Assembly: GCA_945859605.1 (NCBI GenBank)
Contig: OX243815.1
Location: 36,385,051 to 36,449,050 of the forward strand
Direction of reading: 5' to 3'
From: Lumbricus rubellus
Taxonomy: Eukaryota; Annelida; Clitellata; Crassiclitellata; Lumbricidae
Length of the DNA stretch: 64,000 nucleotides
Each line of letters begins with the position of its first letter. Positions within the stretch are counted from its first letter, which is position 1. The notes beneath the pieces were generated by a model. The model made no database searches. It was not told where the DNA came from and saw only the letters and a program-made list of their open reading frames with translations. Shown piece by piece: positions 47,829 to 57,169 of this stretch. Made by a program: the position numbers and the translations under genes.

Positions 47829-50800
47829 TTCTATACCGTTGTTGCCTGCAAAAGAAGTGATGACGACGAACAGGAAATCTGGCAAACACCTGAAACCTGG
47901 TTAGAAGTGGATGACAATGACGTTTTGCAGGCATATTACCCGTTCAAGAACCGACAGTCATGTGCGAAAAATTATGTTCAGAAGAATGATGCAATTGGTG
48001 GTAAGAAGTGGGACAAATATGAAGTCTCAAGTCTGTACTTTCCAGAGGTGCACACAACGAGCTACGAGATGGCAGTAAAGTTTTGCCGAGACATCGGAGA
48101 TCGACCTGACACCGATGAAGAGACACGTCTGGAGAGGCTTCGAAATGCTGTGTTGGCATTCTCAGTGCGGCACGTTCTGGGAGAGCGTAATGCAATAGAG
48201 GTGAATGTGAATGCCAATTATTTTTACATCAATAATATCACTATTTAGTATTGTATTTGTGTATTTCTATACCGCCTCTTTTCAGTTCACTGAATTATAA
48301 CAACATATTAATTTGGTATTATTGATGAGAAGGAAACTAACACTAGCTTTTACAGGGATTTAAAGGATTGGAACACAGTTCAAATCCCATGCCCAGAAAT
48401 TAATTAATATAAGGATTACACATGTATGTCAATAGTCTGCAATGTGTCTAAAGCACCAATTTGCATTTCTTAAAAACAATTTGGTGATTGTGATCACGTA
48501 GCCCACACACACATTTACCAATCAACGCAAGCAGTCGTAGTAATAAAATACACTGTTAGAGCGGCTGGTCATTTCTTGCTTACAAATATTACAGCAGAAA
48601 GCAAACCTTGTGTAATGTAACACAGATCGTTGTTATAAGTTATTATTAAGTGTTCATAAATGTGTGGCATATGACTTATACTCAGTTAAATATGCGTTTC
48701 AGAGTGAGATGGATGTGTCTTCAGATGAAGAATACGATCCTAAGAAGGATGTCAAAAGACAACGGTTGGCTACACGAAGAACTGGAGCTAATAAGGCTGG
48801 TAGCACTGGCAATAGAATGTCTGGGGGTGTTAGTAGGTCTTACAGTAAATCTAATGGTACTGTGAAAGCGGCGGGTGAGGTTGCTGGTCGTGTTGGCATG
48901 GTAGTAAAGACAACAGCTACGTCAACTGGACCGATTGGTGCTACGCCGGGCCTGACTGTAGCTGCACACGTATCAACGCTGAAACCAGTCGTGAATCCAA
49001 CAACTGAAGTTAGTAACTTAATTTCTACTTTTGACCAAAAGTTTAGGAAAAACGTAGGGCGGATATTTTTTGGTCCACCCTGTATATACACTATACTTGT
49101 ACTTTTGAGGCTGTGAGAAAAAACACATGGCCCGCCGGGTGCTTGCCAAACTTTATAGTGGCCCTTGTGCAACAAAAGGTTGGCCACCCCTGGTGTACAC
49201 GGAGGACTTCAAGTCACCAGCCCACGTCGATTCAGTGTCTACTATGGCTTTATCTTTATCAATGTGACTCACTTCAGTTTGACATAATTTCAAAACACTG
49301 TGACTGTTGTTTCAATGAATTTGTCTTTAATACTGGATTTGTGCATATATAATACAATTATGCATTAGTGACCATATGCAATTGTGCATTGCCAGGCAAT
49401 CACCACCAACACTTTTACCGATCTAGGATCTACGCCAGCTCTTCTCGTGAAACTGAGAAAGCCCGCGACAGTCACCAATGCCACCACGACTGCAGCCTCT
49501 CCAGCTTCTGAACCCGTCGACAATCCAACAACTTCAGTGGCAGTCACCACCACCATTGCTACGACGTACGCTCCTCTCGTGACTCCGAAGAGAAACGAGC
49601 AAGTCGCTACTTCCATTTCAACTTCTGCATCTGTTGAGACTCCGACAACTTCAGCAAGAGTCAACACCAACACATCCACTGTTCCAATTTCTGCACCCGC
49701 TCCTCTTGTGAGTCCGACAAGGCCCGTGACAGCCACCATTGCCACTCTGACTGTAGCTGCACTGTCCAATCCTGTCGTGACTCCAACAACATCAGCGAAA
49801 GTCACAACTGCCGATATCATGACGATGCTGGCACGACTTGACCAAAAATTGGACTTGATGGTCAATGATGTAACAAGACTCGCTGCCGACAACGTGGCAA
49901 TTAGACACGACCTAGTGGTATGTGTACATGTGATTTAGTATTTCCTAACTATTGCTTACTTTTAAGCAGCATTTTCACTGACACTTGTGAGGAGTTGAAG
50001 AACTCAAAGTGTACAGGTTCTGGCATCTAAAGTATAATTACAGCGAAGGCAAGGGTCACGACAAGGATATAATTGAGAAAGGTCATTCATGCAAAATGTC
50101 AATATTAGATATTTATTTCATATTTATTTCCAATATTTGTGAGGCATGAAAACAGGAAGCGTTAAACTGATGATGATGAGGCTATAGCTAGCTTTTCACC
50201 TAGTGAAAAGCATAAAGTTTTTATTATATTTAATGATTTATTGCTTGATTTAATTTTCCAGCTAATCAAACGTCAATTCGGCATCGCTGGCCGGGTCACG
50301 GGAGCTGCTGCAGTTGGTGCAACTGTTCAAGCTGCAGCGATTGTATCACTTGAACTCGCAAGACATATTCGCGACAAGCTCCCTGTCCAGGTTAGGCAGG
50401 ATTATCTTGAATTGGAGGCTTGGCTCACTGACGGCGACGATGATGTGTTAACAGTGAACCGATCGCAGTTGCGGGATTTCATTACTCGTGGTGCATTCGG
50501 CACTGTAGAGAGAGAATACGTTCATAGTGCCTGCCTGCGTCTCTTCACGAAGAGGTTCGCTAGGAACTGTATGAGTTGGGCTGGCGCTAAAGGCAATAAG
50601 GAATTTACCTTGAAGACATCAAAAGTATGGGAGTTGTTGAATGATGTCATCAATGCGAAATTTCCTAATTTCCAGAAGAATATGGCTGTCCATTTCAACA
50701 ACTTCTACAAGGATGTTGGCAAGGAGGCAACTCGTGCCAGTGGACCTAGAGGTGGTGCTGATGATGCTAGACGTGGGTGTGGTCGTCGACAACGTTCCGA

Positions 50801-50939
50801 TGATGAGGACAAATCTGTCCTAACTGCAGAACCTCGTGGCGGTGATGCGAATCCTGAACACCTCTTAGAATGTGGCGTCGAAGAGGGGCAAGAACCACAA
50901 ACTCCTGTTTCTCATGAGCTTCAGTCGCAGGATTTGTAA
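47829..50939 (+). CDS. DUF4806-like accessory protein of the transposon, four exons (first exon unresolved)
   Basis: Proposed exons are 47,829-48,200, 48,703-49,008, 49,396-49,917 and 50,262-50,939. All junctions are phase 0, with acceptors such as TTTGCTTTTAG and TTTTCCAG and donors GTGAAT, GTTAGT and GTATGT. Exon 1 (YTVVACKRSDDDEQEIWQTP, later KKWDKYEVSSLYFPEVHTTS and YEMAVKFC) resembles the N-terminal domain often paired with DUF4806. Exons 2 and 3 are low-complexity Thr/Val/Ala/Pro linkers ending in a short coiled coil (ARLDQKLDLMVNDV). Exon 4 carries the DUF4806-like domain: LPVQVRQDYLELEAWLTD, then FITRGAFGTVEREYVHSACL and NCMSWAG, followed by an acidic tail. Such proteins accompany animal CACTA-like transposases; a DNA-binding role at subterminal repeats is inferred. 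No ATG is in frame at the first acceptor, so an upstream exon is needed, possibly 45,097-45,129. Confidence 0.6.
49053..49084. mobile_element. solo mariner-like terminal repeat
   Basis: TTTTTTGGTCCACCCTGTA resembles, in inverse, the CAGGGTGGTCCAAAAT ends of the element at 57,170 (the inverse here is CAGGGTGGACCAAAAAA). No matching opposite end was found upstream. It begins inside the open frame that follows exon 2 of the accessory gene. Confidence 0.5.
49120..49192. mobile_element. solo hAT-like terminal end
   Basis: Read inversely the sequence starts CAGGGGTGGCCAACCTTTTG and continues to a GGCGGGCC motif, a typical hAT end. No second end with the GTGTACAC flank was found, so it is probably a decayed or truncated insertion. 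Confidence 0.5.
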
Positions 50940-51528
50940 TTTTATACATGTAGCAGTGTGTCCATGGAACTTGCTACCACCATTTCTTTCATCGTTAATC
51001 ATCTTCCGGCATTGTTCTATTGCGTTAAGAGTTCTTGTAACAAATTAGAATTATTATGATTTCATAATTAAATGACTCCTTACAGTTGACCTGCACTAGG
51101 CACAATGCATAACATTGCACATGCATATGATCATTAACAAAGAATTTCATCTTAAGAGCATCTTCTTAATTAAATGTAAGAAAATTGTCATCACGTACGT
51201 GTTCCCATATGTTTTACTATTCAAAAGATTTAGCTTGAATTTGTCAGTGAATTTCATATCTCATGGTCATGTTATTAATAATGAATTGTCGGATGATGAT
51301 GATGATAACTTGAAGCGAGAGATACGAATCCTGTTAACGAGGAATAATATTCTCGCTAGATGATATTCCAAATGTTCTGTCTCAGTGATATATGTTATTT
51401 AAGGCATATATTGTATGTGTTTCTATGATTTATATATGCAATTTGGATTAATTATTCTAACTCGTTATTGAACATTTAAAATATTTTTGGTCGTGATTGC
51501 TTTTTTAGCACTAAACAGATGTTAAGTG
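50940..51528. other. non-coding 3' flank of the accessory gene
   Basis: AT-rich. An ATTAAA near 51,067 could serve as a weak polyadenylation signal. No other feature seen. Confidence 0.4.
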
Positions 51529-51536
51529 ATCTAGCC

Positions 51537-51866
51537 AAGCGGTTCTCAACCTTTCGAGACTCAAGGACCACTTACAAATTTTTTCTCTGGGCCAAGGACC
51601 ACCGCAGTACTGCTGGCCTACATGTGACCCCATAAATTTCCAACATTTGCTATAAGTGAATTAAATTTTGATTTTTTTCCTTAACTAAGTATAGGGTATT
51701 ACAAATATTAATGTTGTCATGCAGCCATTAAAACAAAGAAATTTTCAAAAATTGGAAAAATTTATCTGTTTTTGCTCTATAATTTTAAAAATATAAGTTT
51801 TAGGGTCTGCTCGCGGACCGCCAGCCAGATGGCTGTGGGCCGCGGACCACAGGTTGAGAGCCACTG
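51537..51866. mobile_element. hAT-type MITE (330 bp)
   Basis: The left end AAGCGGTTCTCAACCTTTCG and the inverted right end CAGTGGCTCTCAACCTGTGG match over the hAT-typical GG(T/C)TCTCAACCT. The next segment, GGACCAC/GGTCCGC, is also inverted. Flanks ATCTAGCC (51,529-51,536) and ATCTATAC (51,867-51,874) match at 6 of 8, as expected for an old 8-bp duplication. It has no coding capacity. Confidence 0.85.
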
Positions 51867-51874
51867 ATCTATAC

Positions 51875-52384
51875 TTTGACCAGCTTATTGCTCATTAAAT
51901 ATAATTAAGGGGCTGTTCGTTTATTGCATTGGCCTGGCCGATATGATTTCATACTGACCTGGCTGCCTAATGTGAGTTCGGTCAATATGAAACGAACACT
52001 AAAACACTAACAAGCCCTTCTATAGTTTCAACGGCAGATGGCGTGCTAGTCGTAACAATTTCAGTCGTCAATATGCTATTTGTGATGTACACATACAACT
52101 GTAGTCTGCTGTTTACTGCACTTCTTTTATCACTTATTGACATGCTGACTATATATATATATAGCTTAATACATGTCTATGTTCTAGGCAAATTAGACAT
52201 TTTGTTGTTATTTGTAGTTAATTCTGAGCATGCTCTGTAGCCTTCTAATTTCTCATTCGTCCTCGCCAGCCGCACCGTGCACGTTACTTCTGCAGGCTGC
52301 GGGTACTCGAGATCGCCACTCTTCTCCAGGGATGCATGTGCGCTGTGCAGCTGTAGGCCCGTATAGATCACTGCAGCGTTTGTC
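51875..52384. other. non-coding stretch
   Basis: A palindromic patch at 51,934-51,990 (GGCCTGGCCGATATGATTTC ... ACCTGGCTGCC ... GTCAATATGAAACG) may be a small decayed element. Otherwise nothing seen. Confidence 0.4.
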
Positions 52385-53020
52385 GTTATCGGAACGATAT
52401 CGTTTCGATATAGCGCCAACTATAACCTTTAACGAAATCGGATCTTATATTCTAGGTCATATACTGTATGTGCCACGTACGTGCAATGTTTGTCAGCACG
52501 CATCGTATGGGAGAAGCAGCGTAATTAGGTAGATTGAACAGGCACCAGCTGCGGCGGGCCCTCCAGGCGTGCGCTGTAGGCCTACGTGCAGCCGTGGGCC
52601 AGCATATAGGTCACTGCGTTTGTCGTTATCGGACCGATATCGCATGCTATATAGCACATATATCGGTTCGATATAGGTCACTGCGTTTGTCTTTATCGGA
52701 CCGATATCGCATGCTATATAGCACATATATCGGTTCGATATAGGTCAATGCGTTTGTCTTTATCGGACCGATATCGCATGCTATATAGCACATATATCGG
52801 TTCGATATAGGTCACTGCGTTTGTCATTATCGGACCGATATCGCATGCTATATAGCACATATATCGGTTCGATATAGCGCCAGCTATACTAGATCGATTT
52901 CCGATATCGGACGTCGGACAAAGCTATAGCCTCCCGATATCGGGTTAGTATAGTCGTTGCGATATAGCTGCGATATAGTGCTATCGCATCGAGATATCGC
53001 AGCTATATCGCTCCTATAAA
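52385..53020. repeat. right GATATC/ATATCG-rich array
   Basis: A first block (52,385-52,430), four 67-bp tandem units (52,609-52,876), and a closing block (52,885-53,010) dense in GATATC, CGATATAG and ATATCGC. Interpreted as the right subterminal repeat region of the CACTA-like element. Confidence 0.75.
52609..52876. repeat. 67-bp tandem repeat, four units, each internally palindromic
   Basis: Units start at 52,609, 52,676, 52,743 and 52,810 and are almost identical (GTCGTTATC, GTCTTTATC or GTCATTATC variants; CACTG or CAATG). Each contains TATCGGACCGATATCGCATG followed by CTATATAGCACATATATCGG, an imperfect palindrome. The near-identity shows recent amplification. Confidence 0.95.
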
Positions 53021-53035
53021 GGTTTTGCCGGATCT

Positions 53036-53540
53036 CAGATGTTCAGTGTTTCAGTGTTATGCACGTGAGTTCATACAAATGATTTCGCTATTCTATTGAA
53101 GCATTTTGACACTTCTAGGCCTATATAATTATAATACGCTGCGATTCAGTGAAGTTTTAAGTAGCACGCGAGGAATGCAGCAGAACCATCTATAGATCTA
53201 TGTCGTAGGTATACGCCAATAGGTGTTTTATTGAGAGAACTACGAGTTTACAATCTTTAAGGTCCGTTCTGACCGTGGTAGCCCGGACAGCCTACACACG
53301 AGCCTTATATACATGTATAAGGACTTAGTAGGGTAGGGTAGGGTACTTAAAATTTATGACTCGGCACTCGTGCGAACAAGGATCTCATCTGATAAATTCA
53401 TTTTAATTTTTAAAAATGTTGAGTGCAATCGCGAATCTGTTAGACGTTTTGTGTCAGCTGGCATCTGCCTTCCGTTCAGATCATTGCTGTTGTTCATTAT
53501 GCCGATCAGCAGGCTGAGGCTGGTCTTCTTGGGTTCAGGA

Positions 53541-53546
<6 letters not shown>
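53036..53546. other. non-coding stretch
   Basis: Only a short AGGGT repeat (53,326-53,346) is visible. Confidence 0.5.

Positions 53547-53612
<66 letters not shown>
53547..53612 (-). repeat. (ATT)n 3' tail of LINE
   Basis: About 22 uninterrupted AAT triplets on the plus strand abut the LINE 3' end at 53,613. On the minus strand this reads GCGCTATATAAATCGTC followed by TTATTATTA, the usual microsatellite tail of CR1/L2-type LINEs. Confidence 0.9.
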
Positions 53613-55245
53613 GACGATTTATATAGCGCCGTAGCTCAGCCGAGGCCGAAGGAAAGGGCGCTGTACACAGGATAACATGTTAGCCTACTGTCAATTAAAT
53701 ATACGATTGTTTGAATAGGTAAGTTTTGAGACTGGATTTAAATGTCTCCACAGATGGTGCCATCTTCACGTAGTCAGGAAGACTGTTCCATGCAGTTGGT
53801 CCCGACACAGAGAACGAGCTTTCACCAAACCTCGTGGTTGACCTTGGTACATGCAGCAGGCCCCTCGCCGACGATCGTAACCTATTGTCTGCGATTGGAA
53901 TGCAGAAATCGGCGATGTATTCAGGCATGAGGTTGTGTAATGACTTGTATGTAATTAGGCAGAGCTTGTATTGAATACGCTGGGGGACTCGCAGCCAGTG
54001 CAGGTTGTCACGCAGCAGGTCAGTCACATGATCGGATGGTGTGCAACCGTATATAATGCGTGCAGCGGAGTTGAGCACCGACTGGATCCGCTCCAGCTGA
54101 CAAGCCGGAAGACCCGCCAGTACGCTATTGCAGTAGTCAACCCTGGAGACAATGAAGCTGTTGACCAATATGACGGCCGTTGAGGTTGGGACGAATCTGC
54201 GGATGGCTTTGATTCGTCGCAGTTGGTAGAAACAACCTCGAACGAGTTGACTCACGTGGGCCGTCATCGTCATACAGCTGTCAAATTGAACTCCAAGGTT
54301 GCAAACGGTGTCAGCTGGGTGAACTTCTGAGTCACCGATGTTGAAAGTACTGCCATCAAGTAGATGACGGCGTCGGAAGGTAGTGCACCATATGAACTCC
54401 GACTTGAAGGGATTGAGCTTTAGACGGTTGGATGCCATCCACTTCGAAATTTTTTCAATACACAGCAGCACTCTCTGTTTCAGTTCTGCTGTTTGTGATG
54501 GTTTGCAGAAGATGTAAAGCTGTGTATCGTCCGCATAGCAGTGGTGGAGCAATCCATGTACTTCTATGATCCTCTCCAAGTCGGCCGTATACAGTACAAA
54601 GAGGAGAGGCCCGAGCACTGATCCTTGTGGAACACCGCAAGTGACCAGCCTGGGTTCCGTCTCCTCTCCTGCCAAATGGACTGATTGGGTGCGTCCTCTT
54701 ATGTAGGATTCAAGCCAACTGAGCGCTCTGTCCTTGATTCCAAATGAACTGGACAGTCGCTGCATCAAAATGTCGTGGTCGACTGTGTCGAATGCAGCCG
54801 ACATATCAAGTAGTGACAGCAGCGCCAGTTGGCCTGAGTCGATGGCATTGACTAGATCGGAGAAGACTTTTAGAAGCGCAGTCTCGGTGGAATGGCCACG
54901 CCTGTATGCAGACTGTAACCGAGGAAGAAGATTTGATGCAGACAGGTACTCAATCAGCTGATGGTTGGCAATACGCTCAAGTACTTTTGAAACGAACGTT
55001 AGATTGGAGACCGGTCTGAAGTTGGCAGGCGACGATTCCTCGGCTCCAGCTTTCTTCAGGAGTGGCTTGACTATTGCGTGCTTCCATTTAGACGGGAAAC
55101 GCCCGATGGCGAAAGAATTGTTGAACATCCGAGCGATGAATGGCGCCAGCAGCGGAGTCGCCTCCTTCATTAGCCACGTTGGAAGTATGTCAAGAGAGCA
55201 CTGCTTCGATGGTGATGAAGAGATGACTTTGACTACGTCTAACTA
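53613..55245 (-). mobile_element. 5'-truncated CR1/L2-type LINE
   Basis: It runs from its 5' truncation near 55,245 (a stop codon immediately upstream of the coding frame) to the (ATT)n tail. It keeps part of the reverse transcriptase, the C-terminal tail domain and a 3' UTR of about 80 bp. The endonuclease and any first ORF are missing. An uninterrupted frame suggests a young insertion. Confidence 0.88.
53695..55242 (-). CDS. LINE reverse transcriptase (partial, CR1/L2-type)
   Basis: The frame is open from about 55,242 to TAA at 53,695; 491 codons follow the first ATG at 55,170. The homologous region starts upstream of that ATG (KQCSLDILPTWLMKEATPLL), so the ATG is not a true start. Reverse-transcriptase blocks are visible: FRPVSNLTFVSKVLERI (51-67), LLDMSAAFDTVDH (120-132, first catalytic Asp), GVPQGSVLGPLLF (179-191), and YADDTQLY (212-219, catalytic Asp pair). 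The C-terminal domain has DYCNSVLAGLP and FSVSGPTAWNSLP. It would copy LINE RNA at the nicked target. It lacks an endonuclease, so it is not autonomous. There is no internal stop. Confidence 0.9.
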   Translation of the reverse strand, partial: LDVVKVISSSPSKQCSLDILPTWLMKEATPLLAPFIARMFNNSFAIGRFPSKWKHAIVKPLLKKAGAEESSPANFRPVSNLTFVSKVLERIANHQLIEYLSASNLLPRLQSAYRRGHSTETALLKVFSDLVNAIDSGQLALLSLLDMSAAFDTVDHDILMQRLSSSFGIKDRALSWLESYIRGRTQSVHLAGEETEPRLVTCGVPQGSVLGPLLFVLYTADLERIIEVHGLLHHCYADDTQLYIFCKPSQTAELKQRVLLCIEKISKWMASNRLKLNPFKSEFIWCTTFRRRHLLDGSTFNIGDSEVHPADTVCNLGVQFDSCMTMTAHVSQLVRGCFYQLRRIKAIRRFVPTSTAVILVNSFIVSRVDYCNSVLAGLPACQLERIQSVLNSAARIIYGCTPSDHVTDLLRDNLHWLRVPQRIQYKLCLITYKSLHNLMPEYIADFCIPIADNRLRSSARGLLHVPRSTTRFGESSFSVSGPTAWNSLPDYVKMAPSVETFKSSLKTYLFKQSYI

Positions 55246-55569
55246 AGTTAGGCTAATTGTAGCCATAACTGCGGCAAGGCCTACTTCTGAACGACTTGTG
55301 CAACAGTACGCCTATTAGTTTTGGTGCAAGAGAAGTTGTAGTGAAACAAGGTGATCCTCGTACTCAAATTCCTGGTGAGAACTGGAGAGGAATGATTCAA
55401 TTTCAGTATCTGACAAGTATGGTTCTGTTTTCACAATAGCGAAAGAAATAAATGAATGTGGTGTTAGCATTAACATTTAACCATTGTCAGGTCAACCCTG
55501 CTGATATAATTATTAGATTCTTGACCACTGACCAATCTATCGACAGTCAGTGAACTCGATGATCAGTGT

Positions 55570-56372
55570 TTGGATCGACGACTCATCGCGATGAGCCTTC
55601 AGTTTCAGTGTCTCTCACCCAACGCTGTCACAGACGTCAGTGAAATAAGCGCTGCAGTGGTTTTCAATTTTCATGCATCTCGCAAAGTTCATGCGAAACT
55701 TGATTACTGCAACTCTCTCTTCCTAAACATTGATATAACCCAAATTAACCGCCTCCAAGCTATTCAGAATGCCCTCGTCCGTGCAGTGACGAAAAACCCC
55801 AAACGTCACCACATCACTCCTGTCCTGAAATCACTTCACTGGTTCAAAATACGTGAACGCATCGAATACAAAGTCCTCTCACTCACTTACAATTCACTTC
55901 AATCATCCCAGCCGTTCTACCTTCGTCAGCTGTTCACCACCCAGCCACTTCGTTCAACACGCTCCTCATCCTCAATTACACTGCTTCGCCCTCCCATCAC
56001 TTCATCACTGAAATTCGCAAACCGCTCCATATAGCTATAGCCATTGCCATTCCACCTCTTTGGAACAAACTTCCGCCCGCACTTCGGCAAACTTAATTCC
56101 GACCCATCATACGAACTCACCAAAACTCCACCGCTCGCCATCTCCCACAGGTCTTTCACAAATCCTATCCTGATTCTTCCGATTCTCCTCACATCCTTCG
56201 TCATTTAAACTCTAAACATCACCCACCTTAGCCGTCCATCTGTCTGCCTGCCTGACTCTCCGGACTTGATCCGCTGCCTATCGATTTTGTGAATACGCTG
56301 GTTCCCGCGACTTCGCTTTTGTGGGCGCTGTAGAAGTCTCGAGATTACGATTACGATTACGACTACTGACAT
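55570..56372 (+). pseudogene. decayed LINE 3' end with (ATTACG)n tail
   Basis: From about 55,690 one frame reads KLDYCNSLFLNI, then RLQAIQNALVRAVTKNPKRH, HHITPVLKSLHWFKIRERIE and YKVLSLTYNSLQSSQPFYLR. This is the conserved C-terminal part following the reverse transcriptase of CR1-related LINEs. A frameshift near 56,034 moves the tail motif (IPPLWNKLPPALRQ) to another frame. The 3' UTR ends GGCGCTGTAGAAGTC, then GATTACGATTACGATTACG near 56,342-56,362. It belongs to a different family from the LINE at 53.6 kb, judged by sequence and tail repeat. Confidence 0.8.
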
Positions 56373-56472
56373 CAAGTCAACACGATGTTTGTCTCTTTAA
56401 ATCTCGGTCGTGTTTCTCCTTGAAATATCTAGACGATACAATACATTGTAGTTGTAGTTGTACTACAATAAA

Positions 56473-56676
56473 TGTTGTTGTATTCGGGCTTAACGACACT
56501 GTTTCATATCGAAGATGATTAGTGTCGGAGGCAGAGTACAACCTCACACTCCACGTTTTATATTGCGACCGAGTCACCCGCAGTAAAGATCCTAGAAATT
56601 AATCTCTGACCGGGAATCGAACCCGGGCCGCCGGCGCGGCGAGCAGGCTACAACCCACTCGGCCACGCAGGATCTC
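56473..56676 (-). mobile_element. tRNA-derived SINE with perfect 12-bp target duplication
   Basis: TACTACAATAAA occurs at both 56,461-56,472 and 56,677-56,688. On the minus strand the element begins GATCCTGCGTGGCCGAGTGG, with a Leu/Ser-tRNA-like A box. A perfect B box GGGTTCGATTCC lies near 56,610-56,622. The 3' end contains GTCGTTAAGCCC followed by GAATACAACAAC. Length is 204 bp. The acceptor arms do not pair, so it is a SINE head and not a functional tRNA gene. The exact duplication points to a recent, LINE-mediated insertion. Confidence 0.9.
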
Positions 56677-56861
56677 TACTACAATAAACTCATGGCTACT
56701 CGTATTATACTCTCGATCTCTGCTCTGTTGAATAAACCATTCAACCATGCGATTCCGAATAATGCAGGCGCGTATGTAGGCTACACAGGCATGTAATGCG
56801 CTGTAGTATAGGCTACATACAGTAGCCCAGAGACTTAACCTACGGTTTTGTCGCATAGGCC

Positions 56862-56996
<135 letters not shown>

Positions 56997-57169
56997 CGAT
57001 CTCTCCCCTAAATAGTTAGTAAATACACAAGAATCTCTAGCTTTATAGTTGAGTAAACACACGTCCACACACACACACACACACACACACATACAATCAT
57101 ATGTACATAATATTATATATAAATTATATAAAGATTCTATATTTCTATAAAGTAGAATGTAGGCCTATA

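Larger units (their letters stand above)
43760..53035 (+). mobile_element. candidate CACTA/EnSpm-like transposon, about 9.3 kb (bounds inferred)
   Basis: The block contains a CMC-type transposase gene and a DUF4806-like accessory gene in the same orientation. It is bracketed by ATATCG-rich arrays at 43,785-43,885 and 52,385-53,020. A segment near 43,830 and one at 52,390 share about 24 of 28 bases (TATCGGAC/A ... TTCGATATAGC). CACTA elements are known to carry subterminal repeat arrays bound by an accessory protein. I could not find terminal CAC-type inverted repeats or a target duplication, so the ends are approximate. Smaller elements are nested at 44.1, 44.4, 49.1 and 51.5 kb. Confidence 0.5.

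Noticed and set aside
49365..49892. 175-codon minus-strand frame
   Set aside because: It is the complement of the Thr/Val-rich exon 3 of the accessory gene; splice phase and domain evidence favour the plus strand.
56610..56670. Possible tRNA gene (minus strand)
   Set aside because: A and B boxes are good but the acceptor arms do not pair. The sequence is the head of a SINE with a 12-bp target duplication. The tRNA-like heads at 7.8 and 62.8 kb are also SINE parts.
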